Source of the DNA: Kaiparowitsia implicata GSE-PSE-MK54-09C
Lineage (GTDB): Bacteria > Cyanobacteriota > Cyanobacteriia > Elainellales > Elainellaceae
Length of the DNA stretch: 59,916 nt
Direction: 5' to 3'
Assembly (NCBI GenBank): GCA_019359435.1
Contig: JAHHHI010000096.1
Span: forward strand, 1-59,916
The notes beneath the pieces are model-generated. The model was given only the letters and a program-made list of their open reading frames with translations, made no database searches and was not told the origin of the DNA. A program made the position numbers and the translations under genes. The number at the start of each line of letters is the position of its first letter. Within the stretch, counting starts at the first letter, position 1. Shown here piece after piece: positions 7,968 through 16,659 of the stretch.

Positions 7968-8585
7968 ATGCCCAAAATTGTCGATCACGACCAGTACCGT
8001 AAAGAATTACTAAACCAGTGCTTTGATTTATTTGCGGAAAAGGGCTATGCCTCAGTCACAATGCGGCAAATCGCTAGCTGGCTCGATGTGTCTACAGGAA
8101 CGCTCTACCACTACTTTCCCAATAAGGAGATGTTATTTGCTCAGTTTGTAGATGAGCTATCGCAGCGCGATATTTTGCAGGCTAAAACTGAAATGACTGC
8201 CGGGCAAACGTTGAGCGATCGCATTCGGATTGTATTTGATTATTTTGAACGCAACCGAGACTACTTTTTCAAGCAAACGCTGATTTGTGTTGATTTTCAT
8301 CAACAGATGCATCGAGAAGGAATTGAAATCAGTGACCCCATGAAGCAAGTGGGAGAACGTATTGAACAATCAGTTGAGGAGTTATTGATAGAGCTATTAG
8401 GGTTTGATGAACCAGAACTCGTAAGCTTTCTCATGACGTTTATTGACGGGCTAATGATGTCTGATATGTATGTGACCCGTCGAGTTGACTTTCAAAAGCA
8501 AGGAGAGCTGATCATCAAAATGATTAATGCCTACGTAGAGAAGCACCCAAACAGTATCGCCCCAGACTTGAAATCCCTAACGTAA
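7968..8585 (+). CDS. TetR/AcrR family transcriptional regulator
   Basis: This 205-residue protein has a TetR N-terminal helix-turn-helix at about residues 10-57, ending in the typical GTLYHYFPNKEMLF. The helical ligand-binding domain shows no diagnostic motif. The gene is AT-richer than its neighbours. It is divergent from the guanidine operon, but the palindromes nearest it (7846-7861 and 8916-8931) lie around the TetR gene itself. They suggest autoregulation and control of something just downstream, where only a short broken frame remains. The ligand is unknown; family members often control efflux or lipid genes. Confidence 0.88.
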   Translation: MPKIVDHDQYRKELLNQCFDLFAEKGYASVTMRQIASWLDVSTGTLYHYFPNKEMLFAQFVDELSQRDILQAKTEMTAGQTLSDRIRIVFDYFERNRDYFFKQTLICVDFHQQMHREGIEISDPMKQVGERIEQSVEELLIELLGFDEPELVSFLMTFIDGLMMSDMYVTRRVDFQKQGELIIKMINAYVEKHPNSIAPDLKSLT

Positions 8586-8895
8586 TACGACTGGCCTACG
8601 TCCATCTATACCATTGCCGAGTGATTCTACTCATTGATGACACTGCATGCTAAGGATCAATCCTTACTTATTAAAAGACAAATTGTGAAGAGTCTCAATC
8701 TTTACTTCTTAAGAGGATTGGTGCATTGATCAAGCTTGTGAGCCTCATTAAAACCAACGCAAACCCCTGAGAAGCACTCCATCGGGAACTCTCTCAGAGT
8801 TCGCAAGACCGTTTGATTAAGGCTACCGACTTAACCATAAGATGCCTGCCTTTAAGTATTCCAAGTGTGTTGCCTTGATTGATAGAGAAAGATCC
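8586..8895. other. Gap between tetR and the second operator
   Basis: This stretch is AT-rich and holds no gene, RNA motif or repeat that I could recognise. Confidence 0.4.
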
Positions 8896-8915
8896 ATGAA
8901 TACTGTTCTGTTTTA

Positions 8916-8931
8916 TACCGAATGTCCGATA
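8916..8931. promoter_or_regulatory. Operator-like palindrome downstream of the TetR gene (site 2)
   Basis: TACCGAATGTCCGATA matches the symmetric consensus TACCGAACGTTCGGTA, deduced from site 1, at 13 of 16 positions. Like site 1 it is preceded by TTTTA. It lies 30 bases before a small frame with a good ribosome binding site (8961), suggesting a second TetR-controlled promoter. Confidence 0.5.
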
Positions 8932-8960
8932 TAAGGAATACCCGATGTTAGGAGAGTGCG

Positions 8961-9032
8961 ATGAAATTCACAGAACTGCCCAAACTGTGTTTGTTTACCC
9001 TGCTCGTTAGGATTTCGACGCATTGTCTATAA
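8961..9032 (+). CDS. Possible 23-residue peptide or start of a lost gene
   Basis: The ATG at 8961 is preceded by TTAGGAGAG at proper spacing and by the operator-like palindrome at 8916-8931. The frame reads MKFTELPKLCLFTLLVRIST and ends after three more residues. The hydrophobic stretch in the middle resembles the start of a membrane or secreted protein. I do not recognise it. It may be the truncated remnant of the gene once controlled by the TetR regulator, or a true short peptide. Confidence 0.22.
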   Translation: MKFTELPKLCLFTLLVRISTHCL

Positions 9033-9089
9033 CCGCTTTCACGATCCGTTATTTCGCCTTGACCACTCATCGACTAGGAGACCCTAGAC

Positions 9090-9311
9090 ATGGCGCGATC
9101 CATTATTCCTAATCAGTCTCGCCGCCTCTCAGAGCGAGAGCTAGAAGTGTTACGACTGTTGGTAGACGGGTGCAGCAATCCTGAGATTGCAGCGGCTCTT
9201 TATCTTAGTCCCAATACTGTCAAAACCCATGTGAAAAGCATCATGAACAAGTTTGGAGTTAACGATCGGGTGCGAACGGCTGTCTTTGCCCTCCGCAACG
9301 GCGTCATTTGA
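9090..9311 (+). CDS. Small LuxR-type helix-turn-helix regulator
   Basis: This 73-residue protein is essentially only a LuxR/GerE DNA-binding domain: LSERELEVLRLLVDG, then NPEIAAALYLSPNTVKTHVK, then IMNKFGVNDRVRTAVFAL. There is no receiver or sensor domain. AGGAG lies 9-13 bases before the ATG. Stand-alone domains of this size are common in cyanobacteria; PedR (Ssl0564) of Synechocystis, which responds to photosynthetic electron transport, is the best-known case. I cannot say whether this is PedR itself. Confidence 0.85.
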   Translation: MARSIIPNQSRRLSERELEVLRLLVDGCSNPEIAAALYLSPNTVKTHVKSIMNKFGVNDRVRTAVFALRNGVI

Positions 9312-9500
9312 TCCCTTTCATGTCCTCAAAGAACGTCAGCGCGATAGTAGTGTTTGGAACATGGTTGGGTGAAGGGAGAGCTGCATCCTAGACCCACCAA
9401 GCCATGACTTATTTAGGACTATGTAAGCGCGTTGGGCGATCGCACACCCCACCATCCCTAGTCACACAGGCACTTAGATAAACGCCAGTTCGGCAAATGC

Positions 9501-9582
9501 CTAAGCCGTGCTGCGTGCTGCCTGCGTCACACGCAGCACGGCTTAGCGTTGTTTCAGCCCCGCGCTACGGCGCTGAAACAAC
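9501..9582. terminator. Two adjacent hairpins 3' of the nuclease gene
   Basis: The first hairpin is a perfect 17-bp stem (9501-9517 with 9530-9546, 12-base loop). The second is an 11-bp perfect stem (9548-9558 with 9572-9582) containing GTTTCAGC/GCTGAAAC. They lie between the convergent ends of the LuxR and nuclease genes and probably act as transcription terminators. The second resembles the hairpin at 33025-33063. Confidence 0.65.
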
Positions 9583-9597
9583 ACGGTCGAATTCACC

Positions 9598-12030
9598 TCA
9601 AGCAAACACAAACTGGTCGCTGGTGAGGCTGCTAGCCTGCACCTGCTTCAGCAGCACCACATCCGTATCTAGCGCGCGAATCAGCGTATCTGAACCCGAC
9701 TGAATCAGCTCCAGATCCTCAAACCCACTGATGCTGCTAACGTTGCGTATTCCCAGCACATTGCTGCCACGCGCAAAGTCAGTGATGGTGTTCGCCAACT
9801 CTGGCACTTCATTAAAGGCGATCCAAAATTGATCGCCTCCGGCACCACCCGCCAGCGTATTGCTGCCCCGCCCGGCGTAGAGGATGTCATCACCTGCCCC
9901 CCCGAACAGAAAATCGTTGACGCCTGCAAACAGAGTGTCGTTGCCCGCGTTGCCATAGAGGCGGTTGCCGCCGGTTCCACCCGAGGCATCTAAATAATCG
10001 TTGCCTGCGCCACCCAGCAGCACATCATTCTGGCGGGCAAATAATTCATCATCGCCCTGCTGTCCAAAGATGACGTTGTTGCCGTCGGAGTCTGGCGCGG
10101 GTGCCACCAAGTCATTCCCTGCACCAGCCAGAATGCGCTGTCCACCTTGAGCAGCAATCTCATCCTCGCCATTGGTGCCAATGACGAGGCTACCGCTGTC
10201 GGCAAATGCGTTGGGCAGATCAAACTGCGACAGCAGCGGGTCGTGGTCGCTGGCTTGATCAGCAAATTCCGAATTCACATGAACCACGTCATACTCTGCG
10301 GTTTGCAGCAGGCTGTCACTCACGAGAATGTGATCTAGCGTTTGCGAGTTGCCCTGAAAGATGAAGGAGTAACGCTCGTCTTCGGGCAGGGTGTTAGTGA
10401 GGTTAAACAACACCTGTTCACCGCCGTCTATTGTGCCTTCGAGGGTAAGCAACGGCGGCAAGAACTGAAATTCATTGATGTCTCCTAGTACGATCGCCCG
10501 AGCATTGGGGTTTTGTGTCAGAATCTCTTCCACAAACTCGCGGTTGATGCGCGCCTGCTCGGTGCGTTCGTCTTCACGGTTATTGAGCGGTGGTTGAAAC
10601 CGACCAAATAGCGGATCGCTACCGCCTTTAGAGCTGAAGTGGTTGTTGAGCACAACGACGCGCTGCCCGTTGAACACAAACTCTGCGGCTAGGGGCTTGC
10701 GGCTGTCGATAAAGGCGGGATCATCGGGCTGCACTCGGCCCGGGCTTTCTGATAAGCGCCCATTCACCCCCTGAGTAGCGCTGGTGGCCGTTGCACCGGG
10801 GCGCTGCACCAAGCTCACGCGCTCTGGGTTATAGAGATAGCCTACGCGGATGTTGCCGCCGGGCTGGCCTCCATCCTGCAAGTTTTCTGGTGCAATATCA
10901 GTAAAGCTGTAGGTGGGGCCACCCGCGGCGGCGATCGCCGCAATCAGAGTTTTGTAGCTTTCAGACGCATCCACGGTGCCATCATCCACCGGGCCGTTGT
11001 TATCCTGCACTTCTTGCAGGCCAATAATGTCTGGCCCGCCCAGGTTAAGGGCAATGTGCTGGGCAATGCCAGCAATCTGCTCTGGCGGGCTGCCGGGGTG
11101 AAAATTCTCAATGTTATAGGACGCTACGGTGAGGCGATCGCCCTCGGTCGTCAACGCAGAAACGGGACGCTCCAAATCGCCGGGCGTCACAGTTATAGCC
11201 TCTGTCGGCAAAATCTCGAAGTTGCCAAAGCTATAGTCCACCACACCAATGACGCTGCTCAGGCGATCGCCCACATTCGCAACGGGCGCGTCTCCTGGCG
11301 TGACCAAACTGTCATACTGCACCTGAATCCGCTCAGGATTAAAGTCATCAGGAAAGATAACCACCCCGCCACGCGGCGTCCGGTTTGTCGCACCTTCGCC
11401 ATTGTCAGCCAGGATCCAGGTTTCGCCGAAGGAGTTGGTCGGGCCAACCACCACGCCGCCCTTCACCTGCACGTGCATCCCTTCCACACTTTCAAAAAAG
11501 TCGATGCCATTGGTGGTGGGGTCAAATGTATAGTCATCAGCTTCGACGGTGCCACTGGGCGCCTCGCCAGCAATTTGCCCGACCGGCGGCAGCACCCCAT
11601 CTAGCCCAATCAGCAGCGGAGGCGGCAGCGGATTGCCACTCGAGAGCACCGTGGCGATCGCAGGCGGATTGCCAGCTCCACCGATCTGCGTTGTGGTGAG
11701 GTTGCCGCTAGCCTGGCCACCCGGGCGAAATTCCCCCACTACGCCATCTACCTCTACTGCATCACCCACCTGCACCGTTGGCGCATCGCCAGTGAATACA
11801 AAAATTGCGTCAGACGTGGCAGGATTGTCGTCGCCATCGGCATCTTGCAGATAAAAGCCGTTGCCGCGCACGGCAGTGACAATACCGGGAACTGCCGTAA
11901 CCAGTTGCCCTTCGAGGGGAGAGCGATGGGCCATGCCCTGAATATCAAAAATGCGAACGCTAGCGCTGCTGTTCTGAAGTATGGCAGCCGCTGTTAAATG
12001 CTGTGGGCTCATGAACCTAAAACACCTCAT
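9598..12030 (-). CDS. Secreted ExeM/NucH-type nuclease with RTX calcium-binding repeats
   Basis: This 810-residue protein begins with an OB-fold-like region (about residues 40-110, GNGFYLQDADGDDNPATSDA), the usual N-terminal part of ExeM/NucH extracellular nucleases. An endonuclease/exonuclease/phosphatase domain follows (about 305-610), with VASYNIENF, IIGLQEVQ, VVLNNHFSSK, LGDINEF and ASDHDPL carrying the catalytic Asn, Glu, Asp and His. The C-terminus has RTX nonapeptide repeats (GGAGNDYLDA, GNAGNDTLFA, GGAGDDILYA; about 670-745) and no N-terminal signal peptide, so type I secretion is likely. No type I transporter lies in the window. It probably degrades extracellular DNA for nutrients or matrix turnover. 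The start could instead be the ATG at 12012. Confidence 0.88.
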   Translation of the reverse strand: MRCFRFMSPQHLTAAAILQNSSASVRIFDIQGMAHRSPLEGQLVTAVPGIVTAVRGNGFYLQDADGDDNPATSDAIFVFTGDAPTVQVGDAVEVDGVVGEFRPGGQASGNLTTTQIGGAGNPPAIATVLSSGNPLPPPLLIGLDGVLPPVGQIAGEAPSGTVEADDYTFDPTTNGIDFFESVEGMHVQVKGGVVVGPTNSFGETWILADNGEGATNRTPRGGVVIFPDDFNPERIQVQYDSLVTPGDAPVANVGDRLSSVIGVVDYSFGNFEILPTEAITVTPGDLERPVSALTTEGDRLTVASYNIENFHPGSPPEQIAGIAQHIALNLGGPDIIGLQEVQDNNGPVDDGTVDASESYKTLIAAIAAAGGPTYSFTDIAPENLQDGGQPGGNIRVGYLYNPERVSLVQRPGATATSATQGVNGRLSESPGRVQPDDPAFIDSRKPLAAEFVFNGQRVVVLNNHFSSKGGSDPLFGRFQPPLNNREDERTEQARINREFVEEILTQNPNARAIVLGDINEFQFLPPLLTLEGTIDGGEQVLFNLTNTLPEDERYSFIFQGNSQTLDHILVSDSLLQTAEYDVVHVNSEFADQASDHDPLLSQFDLPNAFADSGSLVIGTNGEDEIAAQGGQRILAGAGNDLVAPAPDSDGNNVIFGQQGDDELFARQNDVLLGGAGNDYLDASGGTGGNRLYGNAGNDTLFAGVNDFLFGGAGDDILYAGRGSNTLAGGAGGDQFWIAFNEVPELANTITDFARGSNVLGIRNVSSISGFEDLELIQSGSDTLIRALDTDVVLLKQVQASSLTSDQFVFA

Positions 12031-12224
12031 TGGGGAATAGTTTGAAGAGGCAATGGGGCGATCGCACCGCAGACCACCGCTGCAACCTCAGCGCAAAATT
12101 GTGTGGAGAGATACAAAAAACTCCTACTCTGCGCCTTCCAAACCGTCCCACAAGGGGATTAAGGCCGTTCTATCTCACGTTTAAGAACCCAATAATTTAG
12201 CCACAAGCCGCGCCAAAATCTACC

Positions 12225-12536
12225 CTATGGCAGATCGCGAAACAGAAGGGTGCAGCAGCCCAAATCAATCCCATCCCTCGACCCAAGACGCACCCCCGGC
12301 ACAAGTTGATACAGCACCGCCTTGCCGTCTCGACGAGACTCTACAAACCCTGTTTCTCGCAGGGTCTTAAGGTGGTGCGAGAGCAAGCTCTGCTCTAGGT
12401 TAAGCGCATGATTAAGCTGCCAAACATACTGAGGCCCCGCAACCAGCAGCTTGAGAATAGCCAGACGATGGGCATCGGCCAACACCCGCAGGCGCTGTGC
12501 GCAGTCTACAGAAGCGGATGACATGGAAGAAGACAT
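12225..12536 (-). CDS. ArsR/SmtB-family transcriptional regulator
   Basis: This 103-residue winged-helix repressor has the ArsR core DAHRLAILKLLVAG, then LLSHHLKTLRETGFVESRRD, then GKAVLYQL. The classical ELCVCDL metal motif is absent (AGPQYVWQLNHAL in that place). A Cys pair occurs near the C-terminus (DLGCCTLLF). It may therefore sense a metal through other ligands, or something else. It is divergent from the kinase/ABC transporter operon. A 7-2-7 inverted repeat sits in the 112-bp shared promoter region, so it probably represses both itself and the transport operon. Confidence 0.85.
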   Translation of the reverse strand: MSSSMSSASVDCAQRLRVLADAHRLAILKLLVAGPQYVWQLNHALNLEQSLLSHHLKTLRETGFVESRRDGKAVLYQLVPGVRLGSRDGIDLGCCTLLFRDLP

Positions 12537-12576
12537 CGTAAGGAGGTCACTCAGGAAATTTTAAGGTGGCTCTCAG

Positions 12577-12592
12577 ATGAATCAAGATTCAT
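12577..12592. promoter_or_regulatory. Probable ArsR operator (7-2-7 inverted repeat)
   Basis: ATGAATCAAGATTCAT is a perfect inverted repeat of 7 bp around AA. It lies 40 bp from the arsR start and 57 bp from the divergent kinase start. SmtB/ArsR proteins bind short AT-rich inverted repeats with a 2-bp centre, containing TGAA-TTCA, so spacing and sequence both fit. Confidence 0.65.
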
Positions 12593-12648
12593 GTCAGCTA
12601 TAGTACACAAGATATTTATCCACTTCATTAGACCGACAGCGTTTCTGC

Positions 12649-13707
12649 ATGGCCCTTAACCTCAGACAACTCCAAACGCAGGTGCAGGCGCATCTCCAGC
12701 TCAACGCAGTCTTAGACGAGGGCGACACGCTAGAATTGCTGGCCCATGGTGAGGCTAATGTCATCTTTCGGTTAAATGCCGACCGATTGGTGCGGGTAGC
12801 TGTGAGCACGCCCAATCAGCGGTTTGGGGGAGACGCAAGCCAAGTGACCGCGTTTGAACGCGTCATTTTGCACTACCTCAAGGGATCTGGGATCGGACAT
12901 ACCCTGCTGGATGCCGTCCTGCATCCTAGCGAGACGTTCCCTTACACCTGCCTCATCACCAACTACCTGGATGGGGAGCCTCTCAACTACAGCCATCCCC
13001 ATTTAAAGCAATGTGCCACGACTCTGGCACGGCTCCATCGGCTCCCCTTGCAGGCAGACTATGCTCACATCGAACAGCTCACGCCACCTGTGCAGCGGGT
13101 GACGCAGCCGCTGGCGCTGTTTTTTGCTGAAGCTCGGGACTATGCCCAGCCCTATGTGCGATCGCCCAATGCAGATCCAGCCTTTGTAGACATGTTGCAC
13201 ACCCTGCTCGCTGCAGCAGAGGCGCGACTGCCCACAGAGCGCTTTTTAGTGGAATTTCCCTATACCTGCCTAGTCCACAGCGACCACACCTACGAAAACT
13301 GGGTCATTAACGATCACACCGCCTGGTTAATTGATTGGGAATGGGCAGAACTGGGATCTCCCGCGGGGGATCTGGGTCATTTTCTCTCGCCTGTGACCGT
13401 GCAGCGCTGCAGTGGGTATCAGATGCCCGCCGCCGATCGGCAGCTTTTCCTGCACACCTATTATGATGCGTTAGAAGATGCGGAGTTAGCCCAGACAATG
13501 CGCCTACATTTCGCGGCCTTTGGGGCGTTTCCTGCCGTGCGATCGCTCTGCTGGACAGCGGGCTATTGGGTCTCGGCCCAGCGCTGGTATGAGCAGGAGG
13601 ACGGAGCCAGCGCCCAAGCACGGCGACGGCGGCTCTATGACAGCCAGCAGCAGTTCCCGCAGTTGTGGGCAGAGGTGATGGCGCTACTGAAGGAACCCTT
13701 GCCATGA
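12649..13707 (+). CDS. Aminoglycoside/choline-kinase-fold phosphotransferase
   Basis: This 352-residue kinase-like protein has the APH catalytic loop HSDHTYENW at about residues 209-217 (catalytic Asp, metal-binding Asn) and the DFG-equivalent LIDWEWAELG at about 225-234, followed by PAGDLGHF. The family phosphorylates small molecules such as choline, thiamine, aminoglycosides or homoserine. It begins an operon with an ABC importer; the next gene starts at ATGA overlapping its stop. I infer that it phosphorylates the imported solute to trap it. The substrate cannot be read from the sequence. Antibiotic resistance is less likely given the transporter linkage. Confidence 0.85.
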   Translation: MALNLRQLQTQVQAHLQLNAVLDEGDTLELLAHGEANVIFRLNADRLVRVAVSTPNQRFGGDASQVTAFERVILHYLKGSGIGHTLLDAVLHPSETFPYTCLITNYLDGEPLNYSHPHLKQCATTLARLHRLPLQADYAHIEQLTPPVQRVTQPLALFFAEARDYAQPYVRSPNADPAFVDMLHTLLAAAEARLPTERFLVEFPYTCLVHSDHTYENWVINDHTAWLIDWEWAELGSPAGDLGHFLSPVTVQRCSGYQMPAADRQLFLHTYYDALEDAELAQTMRLHFAAFGAFPAVRSLCWTAGYWVSAQRWYEQEDGASAQARRRRLYDSQQQFPQLWAEVMALLKEPLP

Positions 13708-14645
13708 CAATCTTGCTTCAGACCAATCCAAATAATCAGGATGATCGGAATACAGAGGAGCAGTCAAACCACTGGGCTATTCCGTGGCACGCCTATCTCT
13801 TGGTCTTGCCTGCTGTCAGCCTAATTGCAGTGCTGTTTGGCGGTGGATTGGTTCTAGCCTTTTTGCAGAGCATCGGCCTGATGGGGCTCACTAGCACGGG
13901 CGCTGTGTCCCTAGACGCCTATCAACAGGCGCTGACCAGTCGCCAATTTTGGCAATCACTGGGGCTCAGTCTCTACATTGCACTGACCGCCACGGCCATT
14001 TCTACGGTGCTCAGTATTGGACTGGCACTACTGTTGCTGCGAGCCGGACGCTGGGCCAGCTTCGCGTGTCAGTTGACGTTGCCCATTCCTCACTTGGTCG
14101 GCATTGCAGGAATTTTGCTCCTGCTTTCTCCCAGTGGAGTTCTGTCAAGGGTTTTGGTTCACCTGGGTTGGATCAGTTCCGACCAAGACTTTCCGCTGCT
14201 GGTCAACGACAGGGCCAATCTGGGGGTCATGCTGCACTTTTTGTGGAAAGAGATTCCGTTTGTCACCTTAATTCTGCTGGCGGTGCTGCGCGGTATTCGC
14301 CCTGAGTATGGGATGCAGGCGCGGGCGCTGGGAGCTAGTCGCTGGAAGTGTTTTTGGACGGTGACGCTGCCGCTGCTGCGCCCGGGAATTATTTCCGCCA
14401 GTTTGATTGTGTTTGGCTTTGTCTTTGGTTCGTTTGAGGTGCCGTTTTTGCTAGGGTCTACGTTTCCTAAAACCTTGCCGGTGCTGGTCTATCAGGCCTT
14501 TACCGATCTGGATTTGAATCAACGCAGTGTGGCGATCGCCCTAGGGCTATTGCTCTCGGGCGTGTCCATTAGCCTCATTGCCCTTTACCTGTGGCTGGGC
14601 TCTGGCAAGCCGTTTCGTCGCGTCATGCGGAGGGCTCAGGGATGA
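13704..14645 (+). CDS. ABC transporter permease, first subunit (YnjC N-half-like)
   Basis: This 313-residue inner-membrane permease has about six hydrophobic segments and the binding-protein-dependent transport EAA loop (MQARALGASRWKCFWTVTLPLL, about residues 208-229), which contacts the ATPase. I chose the ATG at 13704 because it overlaps the kinase stop in an ATGA, the same coupling used at the next junction; an upstream ATG would add 13 residues inside the kinase gene. In E. coli YnjC the two permease halves are fused into one protein; here they are separate genes. It works with the second permease, the ATPase and the lipoprotein that follow. Confidence 0.88.
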   Translation: MTILLQTNPNNQDDRNTEEQSNHWAIPWHAYLLVLPAVSLIAVLFGGGLVLAFLQSIGLMGLTSTGAVSLDAYQQALTSRQFWQSLGLSLYIALTATAISTVLSIGLALLLLRAGRWASFACQLTLPIPHLVGIAGILLLLSPSGVLSRVLVHLGWISSDQDFPLLVNDRANLGVMLHFLWKEIPFVTLILLAVLRGIRPEYGMQARALGASRWKCFWTVTLPLLRPGIISASLIVFGFVFGSFEVPFLLGSTFPKTLPVLVYQAFTDLDLNQRSVAIALGLLLSGVSISLIALYLWLGSGKPFRRVMRRAQG

Positions 14646-15487
14646 CCCATCCTGCAGACATCATCCGCTCAACGGCTCGACTCCGGCCAACCGCCCTGCT
14701 TCGCACGACGAGCTTGGCACTGATTATCACGGTTCTCTTTTTGCCCTTTTTGCCCTTGCTGATCTGGTCCTTTGCCCAGGGCTGGTACTTTCCTCAGTTG
14801 GTGCCCACGCAGTGGACTCTGGCGAACTGGGCTGGGTTGGCCTCAGCAGGGAGTCGCGTGGGCCAAGGCTTTGTGCAAAGCCTGGTGATTGCAGGCATCT
14901 CTACGGTACTAGCGCTGCTGGTGGGGCTACCGGCGGGGCGAGCGTTGGGGCTGATGGAGTTTCCTGGGAAGGGGGCAATCAAGCTGTTTTTGCTGCTGCC
15001 GATCATCGTGTCGCCGCTGGCTACGCTGATGGGCATTCAGTTTGTGCTGATTCGCCTGGGACTAAGCGGCACGCTGGTGGGCGTAGTGCTGGTGCATTTG
15101 CTGCCCACGATTCCCTATATGACGCTGGTGCTGAGCAGTGTCTATGCCAACTTTGACCCGGGGTATGAGGCTCAAGCGCGATCGCTCGGAGCTTCACCGA
15201 GTCAGGTGTTGCGGACGGTGACGCTGCCGCTGATTGCACCCGGGGTGGTCGTAGGGGCGCTGTTTGCGTTTTTGATTTCTTGGAATGAGTTTTTGCTGAC
15301 GTTTTTTGTGGGCAGTGGCCGCGTGTTTACATTGCCGATGGTGTTGTTTACGTCGCTGCAGGGCGGCAATACAGGACTGACGGCGGCGATCGCCATCACT
15401 TCCATCATTCCAGCGGTGGTGTTCTTGTTGTTTTCGAGCCAGGCATTGCAAAATGACGCGGCCATAGGGGGGCTAGGGGATGTCTGA
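14642..15487 (+). CDS. ABC transporter permease, second subunit (YnjC C-half-like)
   Basis: This 281-residue permease has about six transmembrane segments and the EAA loop YEAQARSLGASPSQVLRTVT (about residues 176-195). Its ATG at 14642 overlaps the previous stop (ATGA), implying translational coupling, so I prefer it over the upstream ATG at 14591. It pairs with the preceding permease to form the channel. Its own stop overlaps the ATPase start by 8 bp, so all four genes from 12649 to 16565 are head-to-tail without gaps. Confidence 0.88.
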   Translation: MTHPADIIRSTARLRPTALLRTTSLALIITVLFLPFLPLLIWSFAQGWYFPQLVPTQWTLANWAGLASAGSRVGQGFVQSLVIAGISTVLALLVGLPAGRALGLMEFPGKGAIKLFLLLPIIVSPLATLMGIQFVLIRLGLSGTLVGVVLVHLLPTIPYMTLVLSSVYANFDPGYEAQARSLGASPSQVLRTVTLPLIAPGVVVGALFAFLISWNEFLLTFFVGSGRVFTLPMVLFTSLQGGNTGLTAAIAITSIIPAVVFLLFSSQALQNDAAIGGLGDV

Positions 15488-16565
15488 GACGGCCTATTTT
15501 TCGATGCAAAACCTGACCAAGCAGTTTCGCGGCACGGCGGCTGTGCAAGACCTGTGGCTGGATGTGCAGGCCGGAGAGCGAATTGCGCTGCTCGGCCCTT
15601 CTGGCTGCGGCAAGTCCACAACCTTGCAGCTCATCGCTGGAATTTTACGTCCCGACCGGGGCCAAATTTGGCTGAATGGGCGATCGCTCAACCGAGTACC
15701 AACTGAACGCCGCGAAATTGCGCTAGTTCTGCAAAAAGGGCTGCTGTTTCCCCATCTCAGCGTAGGAGAGAATGTGGCCTTTGGGCTGAGGATGCGCGGG
15801 GTAAGCCGCGCTGAGCAGGTGGAACGGGCGATCGCCATGCTCGATCAAGTGCAGCTCAGCGGCTTTGAAAACCGCAAACCCTCAGAGCTATCGGGCGGGC
15901 AGGCGCAGCGGGTCGCGCTGGCGCGATCGTTGGTGATTCAACCCAAAGTGCTGCTGCTGGATGAACCCCTCTCTGCCCTCGATGCAAGCCTGCGCGGCGA
16001 TATGCAAGAGTTGATTTTGCGACTGCAGGCCGAAACCGGCGTCACCCTGCTGGTGGTAACCCACGACCAGAGCGAATCGGCCGTGATGGCCCATCGCATT
16101 GCCCTAATGTTTGACGGTCGCCTGCGTCAGGTCGATACCCCCGAGGCGCTCTACCAGAACCCAGTGGATGAATCGGTGGCTCGGTTCTTTGGCGGGGTCA
16201 ACTTTTTTGCCGCCGACGCCCAGCAGCATCGGCTCACCCTGGCAGAGGGAGAACGCCTGATCACCCACTATCCCCACCACGGCACCGTCCACATCACGAT
16301 TCGCCCAGAGCACATCCATGTGATGGCCGATCGGGTCTGCGGGGCCAACCTGCTGCCCGCCACCCTTATTCACAGCCGATTTACGGGCACTCAGCGCCAC
16401 CTAACGCTGCGCACATCAGCAGGGCTGCAGCTCCAGGCCTGGGTTCCTCCCAGTCAGCAGTTTGCAGTGGGGCAATCAGTCTTTGCCCACCTCCCGCCCG
16501 AGGCCCTTTGGGTTTTTCCGGGATCTGCCACAGCAGCAGCCCCTAGCCCGATGGCTCAGGTATGA
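15480..16565 (+). CDS. ABC transporter ATP-binding protein (YnjD/PotA-like)
   Basis: This 361-residue ATPase has Walker A GPSGCGKST at residues 39-47, Q-loop near LVLQKG (82-87), signature LSGGQ at 137-141, Walker B LLLDEP at 158-163 and the switch His in VVTHDQ (about 187-192). The region after residue 235 is a TOBE-like regulatory domain, as in polyamine, iron and sulfate importers. It overlaps the second permease by 8 bp and energises this importer. E. coli YnjD is shorter and lacks the TOBE-like tail. Confidence 0.9.
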   Translation: MSETAYFSMQNLTKQFRGTAAVQDLWLDVQAGERIALLGPSGCGKSTTLQLIAGILRPDRGQIWLNGRSLNRVPTERREIALVLQKGLLFPHLSVGENVAFGLRMRGVSRAEQVERAIAMLDQVQLSGFENRKPSELSGGQAQRVALARSLVIQPKVLLLDEPLSALDASLRGDMQELILRLQAETGVTLLVVTHDQSESAVMAHRIALMFDGRLRQVDTPEALYQNPVDESVARFFGGVNFFAADAQQHRLTLAEGERLITHYPHHGTVHITIRPEHIHVMADRVCGANLLPATLIHSRFTGTQRHLTLRTSAGLQLQAWVPPSQQFAVGQSVFAHLPPEALWVFPGSATAAAPSPMAQV

Positions 16566-16659
16566 GGGTCTAGAGGTAGTGCAGTAATTCTGGCTCAAGG
16601 CCAATCACGTCTGGCTGTTTCTGTCTCCTTTTCTATTTATTTCTACTTACCGGATTGCC

